In this document: in pieces, positions 9,522-17,906 of the stretch | How the letters are laid out: each line of letters opens with the position of its first letter | Position numbering within the stretch: the first letter of the stretch is position 1 | Origin: Thermoleophilaceae bacterium | Lineage (GTDB): Bacteria; Actinomycetota; Thermoleophilia; Solirubrobacterales; Thermoleophilaceae | Length of the DNA stretch: 64,000 nucleotides | Direction: 5' to 3' | Assembly: GCA_030446485.1 (NCBI GenBank) | Contig: JAUJNF010000001.1 | Coordinates: 361,098-425,097 of the forward strand | Translations under genes and position numbers: made by a program | Notes under the pieces: generated by a model | What the model was told of the DNA's origin: nothing | What the model saw: the letters and a program-made list of their open reading frames with translations, nothing else | Database searches by the model: none

Positions 9522-10718
9522 ATGAGGGACCGTCCGGCACCGCTCAAGCGCGGCCTCGACGTGGACGCGAACGCCGTCCGCTTCGCGAACTACTTCCACG
9601 TGCTCCGGGAGATCGTGCACCTCACGAGCGGCTGGCTCGCGCTCGAGCCGCGGCTCGAGGTGAAGTACGCGCTCGCCGACCACCTGCACGACGACGCCCG
9701 TGCTGTGACGAAGGTCCGCCGCCGCCTGTATGAGCTCCGCCACCCGAGCGACGACCCGGGCGCCCCGGGCGGCGAGCTGCTCGGGCTGCTCGACCGGATG
9801 AACGCGGCGCCCTCGCCAGAGGCCTACGAGGAGATCGCCTACGCCGTGGCCAAGCCGTGGCTCGCGCGCGCCTTCGCGGTTCACGCCGGCCTCGTCGACC
9901 CGGTGACCGACGAGCCGACGCTCCGGCTCCTGCGCCAGCTCGAGGAGCGCGAGCTGCGCCACGTGGCAGAGCTCGGCCCCGACGATCCGCGCCCGCCCCA
10001 AAGTGATCTCGGAGCGCTGCCCATCCGCGAGCGCGAGAGCCGCGCGCTCGCCGTCATGGCGCCGCTTCACCAGCCCGCGCGCGACGCCTACGTCGAGGTC
10101 ACCGACCACGGCGACCCGTTCCTCTCCGACGAGCTCTACGTGAACGGCGAGCAGAACCACGTGCCGATCGAGCCCGAGGAGCAGCGCCACTTCTTCCACG
10201 GGCTCATGGACGCCGAGCTCGGCGCGGCCGAGCTGATGGGGCGCAACATGCACGAGCACCCGGAGATGCCGTGGGACTTCCACGTGGACATGGCGCGGCA
10301 GACCTGGGACGAGGCCCGCCACGCGCGCGTCCACGACATCCTCATGCAGACCGAGCTCGGCTGCGCCTGGGGCGACTACCCGGTCGGCTTCGCCTACTTC
10401 CGCTCGATCTACGCCTACGACCTGCTGGGACGGCTCGCGCTGTTCAACGGCACGAGCGAGCAGCGCGCGATGTGGCGCCACTCGCACCGGCGCAAGGTGC
10501 TGGTCGCGCGCGGGCAGGAGAACGTGGCGAAGGTGTTCGACTATCTCCTGGCCGACGAGGTCCCGCACGTGCACAACGGCACCCGCTGGGGCGCCCACCT
10601 CCTGGGCGGCGACGAGGGCGCCTACCGCGCGAAGGTGCGCGAGCTGCGGCGCGATCTCGATGCCGGCGGCCGACCGGTCGCCGCGGGCATTCACGGAGGC
10701 TCCGCGGTCGCCGGCTGA
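9522..10718 (+). CDS. Ferritin-like (DUF455-type) putative diiron protein
   Basis: 398 residues, mostly helical, no signal peptide or membrane segment. Three ExxH motifs typical of ferritin-like diiron sites are visible: Glu144-His147 (ELRH), Glu264-His267 (EARH) and Glu346-His349 (EVPH). Additional carboxylates in the paired helix DAELGAAEL (Glu232, Glu237) could complete a site. The middle part resembles DUF455/COG2833 proteins, which have a ferritin-like fold but no settled function. Start: ATG with AAGGGGAG 6-8 bases upstream. The next gene, an ATP-grasp protein, begins 4 bases after this stop, so the two are coupled. An oxidase, oxygenase or metal-handling role acting with the ligase is inference only. 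Confidence 0.75.
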   Translation: MRDRPAPLKRGLDVDANAVRFANYFHVLREIVHLTSGWLALEPRLEVKYALADHLHDDARAVTKVRRRLYELRHPSDDPGAPGGELLGLLDRMNAAPSPEAYEEIAYAVAKPWLARAFAVHAGLVDPVTDEPTLRLLRQLEERELRHVAELGPDDPRPPQSDLGALPIRERESRALAVMAPLHQPARDAYVEVTDHGDPFLSDELYVNGEQNHVPIEPEEQRHFFHGLMDAELGAAELMGRNMHEHPEMPWDFHVDMARQTWDEARHARVHDILMQTELGCAWGDYPVGFAYFRSIYAYDLLGRLALFNGTSEQRAMWRHSHRRKVLVARGQENVAKVFDYLLADEVPHVHNGTRWGAHLLGGDEGAYRAKVRELRRDLDAGGRPVAAGIHGGSAVAG

Positions 10719-10722
10719 AGCG

Positions 10723-12144
10723 GTGATCGACCACGTCAACAACCTGAAGTTGCAGCACCTCGTCGAGCTCTCCAAGCTCGGTGAGCGCTGCGCGGAGATA
10801 CAGGACGACCTCGGCGACTGGCTCGCGGACCACGACGTCGTCTATGACGGTCACACGATCCCGTTCGTACTCATGCCGCACTTCGTCTCGCCGCGCCAAC
10901 TCGCGCGGATCCGGCGGGCGGTCGGGACGCTCCTCGTCGTGCTCGACCGCTTCTGCGACGCGTACGCCACGGACGGACGCCTGCGCGACGAGCTCGACGT
11001 GCCCGCCGCCGAGGACGCGCTCATCCGCGTCGATCCGATCTTTCCGCGGCCCGTCCGAATCTGCCGGCTCGACGCCTTCCTCCACGGCTACAACCTGAAG
11101 TTCCTCGAGTTCAACGCCGACTCGCCGGCCGGCATCGGCTACACGGACGTCCTGTATGAGGGCCTGCGCGAGGGCATCGACCTCCCGCGCGTGCGCAGCG
11201 AGTTCGACACGGCCTATGCCCCGATGCTGCCGCGGCTCGTCGAGACCCTGCTGGAGGCCTACTCACACGTTCGCGCCCGTCACGGCGACCTGCCGCAGAC
11301 CCCGCGCCTCGCGCTGGTCGATGCGCCCGGGAGCCCTTCGGTGCCCGAGTTCCGGATCGTCTGCGCCGCGGCCCGCGCGGCCGGGATCGAGGCCACCTAC
11401 GTCACCACCCACGAGCTCACCTACGACGGGTCGCTCCTCCAGGCCCACGGCGGCCCAGTCCACCTCGTCTACCGCAGAACGCTCCTCGAGGACCTCCCCG
11501 AGGGCGATCTCGTGGCGGCGGCGCGGGACGGCCGGGCGGCGGTCGTGAACCCGTTCCGGGCACGGGTGGCCAACAACAAGAAGCTGCTCGCCCTGCTGGA
11601 CGATCAGCGCTTCACCCACCTCGTGGAGCCGCGCGAGGCCGAGGTCATCCGCGCCACGGTCCCGTGGACGAGGATCCTCCGGCCCGGCCGAGTCACCTAC
11701 GGCGACTGGATCGTCGACCTGCTCAAGTTCGTCTCCGACAACCGCGAGCGGTTGGTGCTCAAGCCGGCCTCGGACTTCGGCGGCACCGGCGTCGCACTCG
11801 GCACCCAGACGCCGCAGGAGGACTGGGACGCGATCCTCGAGGCCCACGCGGAGCGCTCCGACTTCGTGGTCCAAGAGTACGTGCCGGTTCCCGAGGAGAT
11901 GTTTCCCACGGTGGAGGACGGGCGCGTGCAGATGCGGCTCAAGCGCTTCAACATCAATCCGTTCGGGATCGGCGGCCAGCATGCCGGAATGATCACGCGC
12001 ATCTCCGACCAGGCGGTGGTGAACGTCTCGGCCGGCGGGGGCCTCCTCCCGAGCGTGGTCGGGCGCCACAAGCGCCGGCTGCTGGCCGAGGACGAGGTCG
12101 AGGCCGAGGAGGACGAGACGGTCGCCGATCCGCTGGGCGGGTAG
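10723..12144 (+). CDS. Circularly permuted ATP-grasp protein (glutathionylspermidine synthase-like)
   Basis: 473 residues from the GTG at 10723, 4 bases after the stop of the ferritin-like gene; an ATG at 10660 in the same frame would overlap that gene by 59 bases, and its extra residues look like shadow coding. The C-terminal half has ATP-grasp features: RVANNKKLLALL, LVLKPASDFGGTGVALG (lysine and glycine loop), DFVVQEYVPVPEE (the adenine-hinge-like strand), and a late RLKRFNINPFGIGG plus Asn-rich metal-binding region. The N-terminal half contains LKFLEFNADSPAGIGYTD, resembling the pre-ATP-grasp part of glutathionylspermidine-synthase-type ligases. Such enzymes join a carboxylate to an amine via an acyl phosphate. 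Substrates are unknown. The acidic C-terminus (EDEVEAEEDE) is probably disordered. Confidence 0.82.
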   Translation: MIDHVNNLKLQHLVELSKLGERCAEIQDDLGDWLADHDVVYDGHTIPFVLMPHFVSPRQLARIRRAVGTLLVVLDRFCDAYATDGRLRDELDVPAAEDALIRVDPIFPRPVRICRLDAFLHGYNLKFLEFNADSPAGIGYTDVLYEGLREGIDLPRVRSEFDTAYAPMLPRLVETLLEAYSHVRARHGDLPQTPRLALVDAPGSPSVPEFRIVCAAARAAGIEATYVTTHELTYDGSLLQAHGGPVHLVYRRTLLEDLPEGDLVAAARDGRAAVVNPFRARVANNKKLLALLDDQRFTHLVEPREAEVIRATVPWTRILRPGRVTYGDWIVDLLKFVSDNRERLVLKPASDFGGTGVALGTQTPQEDWDAILEAHAERSDFVVQEYVPVPEEMFPTVEDGRVQMRLKRFNINPFGIGGQHAGMITRISDQAVVNVSAGGGLLPSVVGRHKRRLLAEDEVEAEEDETVADPLGG

Positions 12145-12326
12145 CTGCTGCCGGTGAGCCTGCAGATCGAGGGGGTGTTCGCGTCGACCTATGAGTTCCG
12201 ATTCGCGCCGATCGCAGCCCGCGTATCGATTTTCGCGTCGCTCGCTCGAAGACTGGATAGAAGTCGAGGATCAGCGCGATCCCCGCTTGGCTTCACACGG
12301 ATCAACGACAGGAGGAGGGACGAGAG

Positions 12327-12743
12327 GTGCGAGTCATGGTTCTGGTCAAGGCCTCCCAGGAGAGCGAGGCGGGCGTGATGCCGAGCCAGGACGAGCTCCG
12401 CGAGATGGGCGAGTTCAACGAGGAGCTCGTGAAGGCCGGCGTGATGCTGGACGGCGACGGCCTCCATCCGAGTTCGACGGGCGTGCGGGTGGCGTTCGAC
12501 GGCAAGGAGCGCAAGGTCATCGACGGCCCCTTCGCCGAGGCGAAGGAGCTGGTGGCCGGGTACTGGGTCTGGCAGGTGAAGTCGATGGACGAGGCGGTGG
12601 AGTGGCTGAAGCGTGCCCCGTTCCAGGAGGGGGAGGTCGAGCTGCGCCCGTTCCTCGAGGCCGACGACTTCGGCGAGGCCTTCACGCCAGAGCTACGCGA
12701 GCAGGAGGAGCGCCTGCGGTCGCAGATCGCGGGGAACGAGTAG
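12327..12743 (+). CDS. YCII-related (DGPF domain) protein
   Basis: 138 residues. The YCII/DGPF fold is indicated by the opening MRVMVLVKASQESEAG, the signature VIDGPFAEAKELVAGYWVW (about residues 66-84) and the following helix DEAVEWLKRAPF. The GTG at 12327 is preceded by a strong ribosome site (AGGAGGGA, 6-7 bases away), which fixes the start. YCII proteins are small ferredoxin-like-fold proteins, often near ECF sigma factors or in catabolic loci; their reaction is not settled. It stands alone between the ATP-grasp gene (182-base gap) and the convergent rocD gene. Confidence 0.88.
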   Translation: MRVMVLVKASQESEAGVMPSQDELREMGEFNEELVKAGVMLDGDGLHPSSTGVRVAFDGKERKVIDGPFAEAKELVAGYWVWQVKSMDEAVEWLKRAPFQEGEVELRPFLEADDFGEAFTPELREQEERLRSQIAGNE

Positions 12744-12852
12744 CTCGCGGGCTCGGGATCCGCCTGAACGGTGGGCTGCGAGTTGGGACAGATGGTGCGC
12801 CGGTCCGCTTTCGGCAGCCCAGGCGGAACGGTGCCACGCGCCGCAGCCCGGT

Positions 12853-14109
12853 CTAGCCGAGCACCCGCAGAAGCGCGGCGGCCGCGAAGTCGATGTCGTC
12901 CTCGCTCGCGACGAGCGGGGGCGCGAGGCGGATCGTCTGCCCGTGGGTCTCCTTGCACAGAAGCCCCTCCTCCAGGAGGCGCTCGCACGTCTCGCGGCCG
13001 GTCGGCCCGCCCGGCACGACGTCGATCGCCAGCCACAGTCCGCGCCCGCGCACCGCCTCCAGGCCCGCGGGCGCCCCCTCCTCGACCGCCGCGCGCAGGC
13101 GTGCGCCGAGCACCGCGCTCCGCGCCTGGTACTCGCCGCTCCGAACCAGCCCAAGCACCTCGAGGCCGACCGCGCACGCCAGCGGATTGCCGCCGAACGT
13201 GCTCCCGTGCTCGCCCGGGTGGAAGACACCGAGGACCTCGTCGTCGGCCACGACCGCCGAGAGCGGGACGATCCCGCCGCCGAGCGCCTTCCCGAGCACG
13301 TATACGTCGGGGACCACGTCCTCGTGCTCGGACGCGAAGGTCCGGCCGGTCCGGCCGAGGCCCGACTGGATCTCGTCGGCGATCAGCAGCACGTTCCGCT
13401 CCGCGCAGAGCCGACGCGCTTCGCGCAGGTAGCCGTCTGGCGGGACCACCACGCCGGCCTCGCCCTGGATCGGCTCGACCAAGAAGGCGACGGCGTTCCC
13501 GTCGAGGGCCGCATCGAGCGCGGCGGTGTCGCCATACGGGATCGTGGCGAACCCGGGGGTGAACGGCCCGAAGCCCTCGCGCGCAAGCGGGTCGTCGGAG
13601 AACGAGACGATGGTGACCGTGCGGCCGTGGAAGTTCCCGCCGCATACGACGATCGTCGCCCGCTCCGCGGGGACGCCCTTGACCTCGACGCCCCACTTCC
13701 GCGCGGCCTTGATCGCGGTCTCCACGGCTTCCGCGCCGGTGTTCATCGGCAGGATCCGGTCCTTGCCACAGAGCTCCGCAAGCTCGCGCGCGAACGGGCC
13801 GAGCTGGTCGTTGTGGAATGCGCGGCTCGTCAGGGTGACCGCGTCGAGCTGGCGCTTCGCCGCCTCGACGAGCCGCGGATGGCGGTGTCCGAAGTTGAGC
13901 GCGGAGTAGCCGGCGAGTCCGTCGAGGTAGCGCTTTCCATCGACATCCCAGACCCATGCACCCTCGCCCCGCGCGATCGCCACCGGAAGCGGCGCGTAGT
14001 TGTGTGCGGTATGCCGCTCTGCCAGGTCGATCGCGGTGAACGGCGCCGCGAGCGACCGCGCCTCATCCACCGTGTCCACGGGCGCGGCGCCCGCGGCAAG
14101 CGGCTTCAT
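12853..14109 (-). CDS. rocD: Ornithine--oxo-acid aminotransferase
   Basis: 418 residues, class III PLP aminotransferase. Lys274 in YVLGKALGGG binds PLP, Asp245 in LIADEIQSG pairs with the pyridine nitrogen, and the phosphate loop is NTGAEAVE. The N-terminal NYAPLPVAIARGEGAWVWD and EHGSTFGGNPL segments are typical of ornithine aminotransferase, which converts ornithine to glutamate semialdehyde. The ATG overlaps the stop of the upstream amidinotransferase-fold hydrolase gene by 4 bases (ATGA), indicating tight coupling: that enzyme probably supplies ornithine. Confidence 0.94.
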   Translation of the reverse strand: MKPLAAGAAPVDTVDEARSLAAPFTAIDLAERHTAHNYAPLPVAIARGEGAWVWDVDGKRYLDGLAGYSALNFGHRHPRLVEAAKRQLDAVTLTSRAFHNDQLGPFARELAELCGKDRILPMNTGAEAVETAIKAARKWGVEVKGVPAERATIVVCGGNFHGRTVTIVSFSDDPLAREGFGPFTPGFATIPYGDTAALDAALDGNAVAFLVEPIQGEAGVVVPPDGYLREARRLCAERNVLLIADEIQSGLGRTGRTFASEHEDVVPDVYVLGKALGGGIVPLSAVVADDEVLGVFHPGEHGSTFGGNPLACAVGLEVLGLVRSGEYQARSAVLGARLRAAVEEGAPAGLEAVRGRGLWLAIDVVPGGPTGRETCERLLEEGLLCKETHGQTIRLAPPLVASEDDIDFAAAALLRVLG

Positions 14110-15041
14110 GCGGCGGCCCTGCGCGTCGGGATCCCGCGCGCGATCCGCCTACCGCCGGAGTCTTCCGCGCCGATCATGGCGGGCTCCAGGTCGAGCGGCA
14201 GCGTTAGGCAGCGCACCGCGCCGCCGGCCTTCTGGAACTCGCTCACGTCGACCACCAGCGGCTCGAACCCCCAGTCCTCGAGCTGCCGCCGGACGCGCGC
14301 GGTGCAGGCGGGCATGACGACGGTGCGGCCGACGACGACCGAGTTTGCGCAGAACGAGGCGGCTTCGTCCGCGGTCAGCATCAGCGGCTCCGGAACGAGC
14401 GCGTCGATCGTCGCCCGGCCCTCCTCCGTCAGAGCGGAGGGCGCGACCATCGCGTGATGGTCGTCGAGCGGGCAGAAGACCAGGTCGAGGTGGTAGTACC
14501 TCGGGTCGAGTAGCTCGAGCGTGGCCGTTCGTGCTCCCGTCAGCCTTTCGAGCTCCCGATAGGCGTCCGCGCTCGAGCGGCTCCGATAGCCGCCGACGAG
14601 CTTCCCGCGAAACGGAAGCGCGTCCCCCGCTCCCTCGTGGATGATTGTCCCGAGCCGGCAGATTTCGAAGCCGCGCTCGGCGAACCAGCGCTCGAAGTGC
14701 GGACGCTCCCCGCGGCGCTCCGGGTGGCGCATCCGCGCGGGCACAAAGGTGCGACCCACCACCAACCCGGCGTTCGCCGTGAAGACCATGTCGGGGCTGC
14801 CGGGTGGCGACTTGATCGTCTGCACGCGGGCGCCCGTGCGTTCGAGCGCGGACACGAGCGACTCCCACTGCTCCCGCGCGCGCACGCGGTTGACGGGCAT
14901 GGCTCGGGTCATCCACGGGTTGATCGAGTAGACGACGTCGAACTCGTCCGGCTCGCACATGAGGTAGGAGCGACCCCAGTCCGCCGGAGGGCAACCCGCG
15001 GGCTCGGAGCCGACGACAGCCTGGGGTGGCCCGCCGTGCAT
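14106..15041 (-). CDS. Amidinotransferase/deiminase-superfamily hydrolase, probably arginine-degrading
   Basis: 311 residues of the pentein fold. Catalytic residues are recognisable: Cys278 (GGAVRCLTLPL), His184 and Asp186 (YYHLDLVF), and the HEGAGDALPF loop. The segment DMVFTANAGL puts an Asn (Asn90) where many family members have Asp or Glu; from memory, arginine dihydrolases of the ArgZ/AgrE type depend on an Asn at this site and convert arginine to ornithine, CO2 and two ammonia. Coupling by a 4-base overlap to rocD supports an ornithine-producing role. Alternatives are dimethylarginine dimethylaminohydrolase or an ordinary arginine deiminase relative, but no carbamoyltransferase gene is nearby. 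Confidence 0.85.
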   Translation of the reverse strand: MHGGPPQAVVGSEPAGCPPADWGRSYLMCEPDEFDVVYSINPWMTRAMPVNRVRAREQWESLVSALERTGARVQTIKSPPGSPDMVFTANAGLVVGRTFVPARMRHPERRGERPHFERWFAERGFEICRLGTIIHEGAGDALPFRGKLVGGYRSRSSADAYRELERLTGARTATLELLDPRYYHLDLVFCPLDDHHAMVAPSALTEEGRATIDALVPEPLMLTADEAASFCANSVVVGRTVVMPACTARVRRQLEDWGFEPLVVDVSEFQKAGGAVRCLTLPLDLEPAMIGAEDSGGRRIARGIPTRRAAA

Positions 15042-15111
15042 TTCTTCGACTCTAGCGCCCGCAGTCCGCTATAAACTACGAAATCTGGCGATCATCCGCA
15101 AGTAATCATCA

Positions 15112-15561
15112 TTGGACGCAACCGACCGAAGAATTCTTGCGCTACTCCTCGAGGAGGGTCGGATGAGTCTCGTCGAGATCGGCCACCGCGTCGCGCTGTC
15201 GTCGCCTGCGGTCAAGCGGCGAATCGACCGGCTCGAGCGCGAGGGCACGATCCGGGGCTACCGCGCGGTCCTGGACCGGGAGCTCGCCGGATGGGGGACG
15301 GAGGCGTTCCTCGAGGTCTACTGCGAGCGTGACATGTCCGTCGCGAGCCTGAAGGAGGGCTTCGCCGAGCACCCGGAGGTGGTGGGCGCCTACACGGTTG
15401 CCGGCGACGCCGAGGCGATCCTCCACGTTCGAACCGCCGACATGCGGCACCTCGAGGAGACGATCGAGCGGATCCACTCGCAGCCGAACGTCGTGCGCAC
15501 GAAGACCCAGGTGGTTCTGACCACGCTCGTCGACCGGCATGACGCCGGGCCGATCGGGTAG
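15112..15561 (+). CDS. Lrp/AsnC family transcriptional regulator (rocD-adjacent)
   Basis: 149 residues, N-terminal winged helix (DATDRRILALLLEEGRMS, SPAVKRRIDRL) and C-terminal RAM domain (VVGAYTVAGDAEAILHV). The start is TTG at 15112, placed by alignment with the first Lrp-type protein in the window; the leader has no clear ribosome site but a TATAAA-like -10 at about 15070. It is divergent from the hydrolase-rocD pair across 70 bases, so it most likely controls that pair in response to arginine or ornithine. High similarity to the hpd-adjacent regulator indicates duplication. Confidence 0.92.
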   Translation: MDATDRRILALLLEEGRMSLVEIGHRVALSSPAVKRRIDRLEREGTIRGYRAVLDRELAGWGTEAFLEVYCERDMSVASLKEGFAEHPEVVGAYTVAGDAEAILHVRTADMRHLEETIERIHSQPNVVRTKTQVVLTTLVDRHDAGPIG

Positions 15562-15625
15562 CCCTGCGGTCGACGATGCGTAGCCGACGCTGGGGGGCCC
15601 ACGCCGTCGTGTCGCCTGACTCCCC

Positions 15626-15631
15626 TAGGCT
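15626..15631 (+). promoter_or_regulatory. -10 box of leaderless alcohol dehydrogenase gene
   Basis: TAGGCT followed by exactly six bases and then ATG at 15638, the spacing expected when transcription starts on the start codon. No ribosome site is present. No convincing -35 box is seen. Confidence 0.5.
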
Positions 15632-15637
15632 CGGAAC

Positions 15638-16633
15638 ATGCGAGCCGTTCTGATCACTGAGCCGGGCCAGTACGGGCTCGAGACCCTCCCGGACCCGACG
15701 CCAGATGTGGGCGACGTCATCGTCGCCCCGGACGGGTGTGGCATCTGCGGCACCGACCTGCACATCATCGCCGGGGAGGTCCCGTTCACCCGGTACCCGA
15801 TCGTCCCCGGACACGAGTTCTCGGGGGAGATCGTCGCGGCCGGCCGCGGTGTGGACCACGTCCGGGTCGGGGACGTGGTGGCCGTCGAGCCGTCTCTGTT
15901 CTGCGGGCACTGCCCGCCCTGCCGGACCGGGCGCGAGAACCTGTGCCTGAATTTCGACTCGATCGGCGTCGGCCAGCAAAACGGCGCATGCGCCGAGCTC
16001 GTGAGGGTGCCGGGTCACAAGGCGTTCGCGCTCCCGGACGCGATGCGGCGAGGGTTGGGCACACTCGTGGAGCCCGTCTCCTGCGTCGTACACGGGTTCG
16101 ACATGCTGGAGACCCGGCTAGGAGACAACATCCTGATCTACGGCGCCGGCTCGATCGGGCTCATCCTCGCGCAGATCGCGGTCCATCACGGGGCGGGATC
16201 GGTCTCGGTCGTCGACACCAACGCGGAGCGGCTCCCGCGCGCGCTCAAGGCGGGCGCGGACCAGGTCGCCACCAACGCGGACGAGCTCGACCGGCCTCAG
16301 GGCTGGGAGGCGGTGATCGACGCCACCGGCGCGGTCGCCGCGATCGAGGACGCCATCAGCCGGGCCTCCCACGGCGGCACGGTACTGCTGTTCGGCGTCG
16401 CCCCTGACAACGTACAGGCGCGGTTCTCGCCGTTCCAGGTCTACAACAAGGAGCTCCGGATCATCGGATCGATGGCGATCCGGCACTCGTTCGAGCGCGC
16501 CCTGCTACTCATGGCGCGCGGGGTCATCGACGGGGACCTGCTGCTCACCCACCGGTTCAAGCTCGACGCCTACGACGAGGCGCTGGAGACGTTCCGTCGC
16601 GGCGGCGGCCTGAAGCTCACGGTGGTCCCCTGA
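15638..16633 (+). CDS. Zinc-dependent alcohol dehydrogenase (MDR family)
   Basis: 331 residues. Catalytic zinc ligands Cys37 (CGICGTD), His59 and Glu60 (GHEFSGE); structural zinc site Cys89, Cys92, Cys95 and Cys103; Rossmann fold loop YGAGSIGLI. The closest-looking relatives are polyol/threonine dehydrogenases of the sorbitol dehydrogenase branch, which oxidise a secondary alcohol with NAD(P). It follows the second Lrp regulator by 76 bases on the same strand, but has its own leaderless-type promoter. A role in threonine or polyol oxidation is possible; the substrate cannot be fixed. Confidence 0.9.
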   Translation: MRAVLITEPGQYGLETLPDPTPDVGDVIVAPDGCGICGTDLHIIAGEVPFTRYPIVPGHEFSGEIVAAGRGVDHVRVGDVVAVEPSLFCGHCPPCRTGRENLCLNFDSIGVGQQNGACAELVRVPGHKAFALPDAMRRGLGTLVEPVSCVVHGFDMLETRLGDNILIYGAGSIGLILAQIAVHHGAGSVSVVDTNAERLPRALKAGADQVATNADELDRPQGWEAVIDATGAVAAIEDAISRASHGGTVLLFGVAPDNVQARFSPFQVYNKELRIIGSMAIRHSFERALLLMARGVIDGDLLLTHRFKLDAYDEALETFRRGGGLKLTVVP

Positions 16634-16666
16634 CCGCCCGTCAGGGCGTGCCGGCGGCGGGTCAAG

Positions 16667-16695
16667 ACGAAAGGCCGCACTAGCGCGCCTTTCGT
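16667..16695. terminator. Stem-loop between adh and tRNA-fMet (possible terminator)
   Basis: ACGAAAGGC at 16667-16675 pairs perfectly with GCCTTTCGT at 16687-16695 (9 bp, 11-base loop). It lies between the convergent adh and initiator tRNA genes, where a shared terminator would be expected. No clear U-tract follows on either strand, so confidence is moderate. Confidence 0.45.
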
Positions 16696-16698
16696 GAA

Positions 16699-16772
<74 letters not shown>

Positions 16773-16837
16773 GCGGACCGGAAAGTGTAGCTGAGCGATC
16801 AGGGACGTCAAGCCTTCGCGCCGCCCCGGGCGCCCCA

Positions 16838-16843
16838 TAGCAT
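16838..16843 (+). promoter_or_regulatory. -10 box of leaderless ppx gene
   Basis: TAGCAT followed by seven bases and then the GTG start of the Ppx/GppA gene. No ribosome site is present, so a leaderless transcript is inferred. Confidence 0.45.
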
Positions 16844-16850
16844 CAGCGCC

Positions 16851-17789
16851 GTGCCGGCCGGCCCCGTCCCCACCCGCGTCGCCGTCATCGACATCGGGAC
16901 GAACTCCACGCGCCTCCTCGTGGCCGAAGTAGAGAACGGCGCGCTCACGGAACTCGAGCGCCACACCACGATCACGCGGCTCGGACAGGGGGTCGACGCC
17001 ACCGGCCGGCTGGCCGACGAGGCCATCGAGCGGGTGCTGGCCGCGGTGGCCGGCTACCGGCAGGCGATCGACCGTCAGCAGGTGACGGAGACGGTCGCGA
17101 TAGCCACCAGCGCCATGCGTGACGCGGCGAACGGTGACGAGCTCCGCAGAGAGCTCCGCGAGCGCCACGGCGTCGAGGCGCGCACCATCTCGGGCGAGGA
17201 GGAGGCGCGGCTAACCTTCCTCGGCGCCACGGGCGCGAGGCCGCCGAGCTCTACCCGCACCCTCGTGATCGACATCGGCGGCGGCAGCACCGAGCTCGTG
17301 CTGGGGGCCCCGGGTACGGCGCCCGACTTCCACGTGTCCACCCAAGCAGGATCGGTGCGTCAGACCGAGCGGCACCTGAAGGAGGATCCGCCCGCCCAGC
17401 AGCACGTGGCCGACCTCGCCCTCGAGGTGCAGCTCATCGTCGAGCGCGCGGTGCCCGAGGACGTGCGCCACTCGGCCACGACCGGCATCGCCGTCGCCGG
17501 CACCGCCACCTCGCTCGCGGCCATCGACCAGGAGCTCGAGCCCTACGACCCCCTGATGGTGCACGGGTACGTGCTCGAACTCGGTGCCTGCGAGCGCATG
17601 TTGGCGATGCTGGCCACGCTGCCTCTCGAGGATCGCCGCGCGCTTCCCGGCCTGCACCCCGACCGCGCGCCCACCATCGTGGCCGGCGCGGCCATCCTCG
17701 TCGAGGTGATGCGCTCGTTCGTGCTCGACCAGGTGGAGACGAGCGAGGCCGACATCCTGCACGGCGCGGCACTCGCCGCCGGCTCCTAG
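16851..17789 (+). CDS. Exopolyphosphatase / guanosine pentaphosphatase (Ppx/GppA family)
   Basis: 312 residues with the actin-like ATPase-fold signatures of the family: phosphate 1 motif VAVIDIGTNSTRLLV near the N-terminus, TSAMRDAANG, SGEEEARLTFLGA and the second phosphate motif LVIDIGGGSTELVLG. The protein is the short form, without the C-terminal HD-type domains of E. coli Ppx. It hydrolyses terminal phosphates of polyphosphate and/or converts pppGpp to ppGpp. In many actinobacteria a ppx gene follows eno-divIC; here it stands apart next to an initiator tRNA gene. Confidence 0.93.
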   Translation: MPAGPVPTRVAVIDIGTNSTRLLVAEVENGALTELERHTTITRLGQGVDATGRLADEAIERVLAAVAGYRQAIDRQQVTETVAIATSAMRDAANGDELRRELRERHGVEARTISGEEEARLTFLGATGARPPSSTRTLVIDIGGGSTELVLGAPGTAPDFHVSTQAGSVRQTERHLKEDPPAQQHVADLALEVQLIVERAVPEDVRHSATTGIAVAGTATSLAAIDQELEPYDPLMVHGYVLELGACERMLAMLATLPLEDRRALPGLHPDRAPTIVAGAAILVEVMRSFVLDQVETSEADILHGAALAAGS

Positions 17790-17894
17790 GCGTCCAATAG
17801 CCGGCCCACGGCCGCCAGCAGCGCCGAAACGGCGCCAGATCGGAACAATTTTCGCCGCGGGCGACATTCCCGTGATTCGGGTACGCCGTGTGGT

Positions 17895-17900
17895 TATACT
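17895..17900 (+). promoter_or_regulatory. -10 promoter element of the putative small RNA
   Basis: TATACT, one of the best -10 boxes in this GC-rich window, lies in a 468-base gene-free stretch and points toward a structured region with a strong terminator. The -35 region (around 17872) is weak. Confidence 0.5.
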
Positions 17901-17906
17901 GGCGCC

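Noticed and set aside
10660-10722. ATG start for the ATP-grasp gene inside the ferritin-like gene
   Set aside because: It would add 21 low-complexity residues and overlap the upstream gene by 59 bases; the GTG at 10723 is 4 bases after the stop. Not excluded, only less likely.
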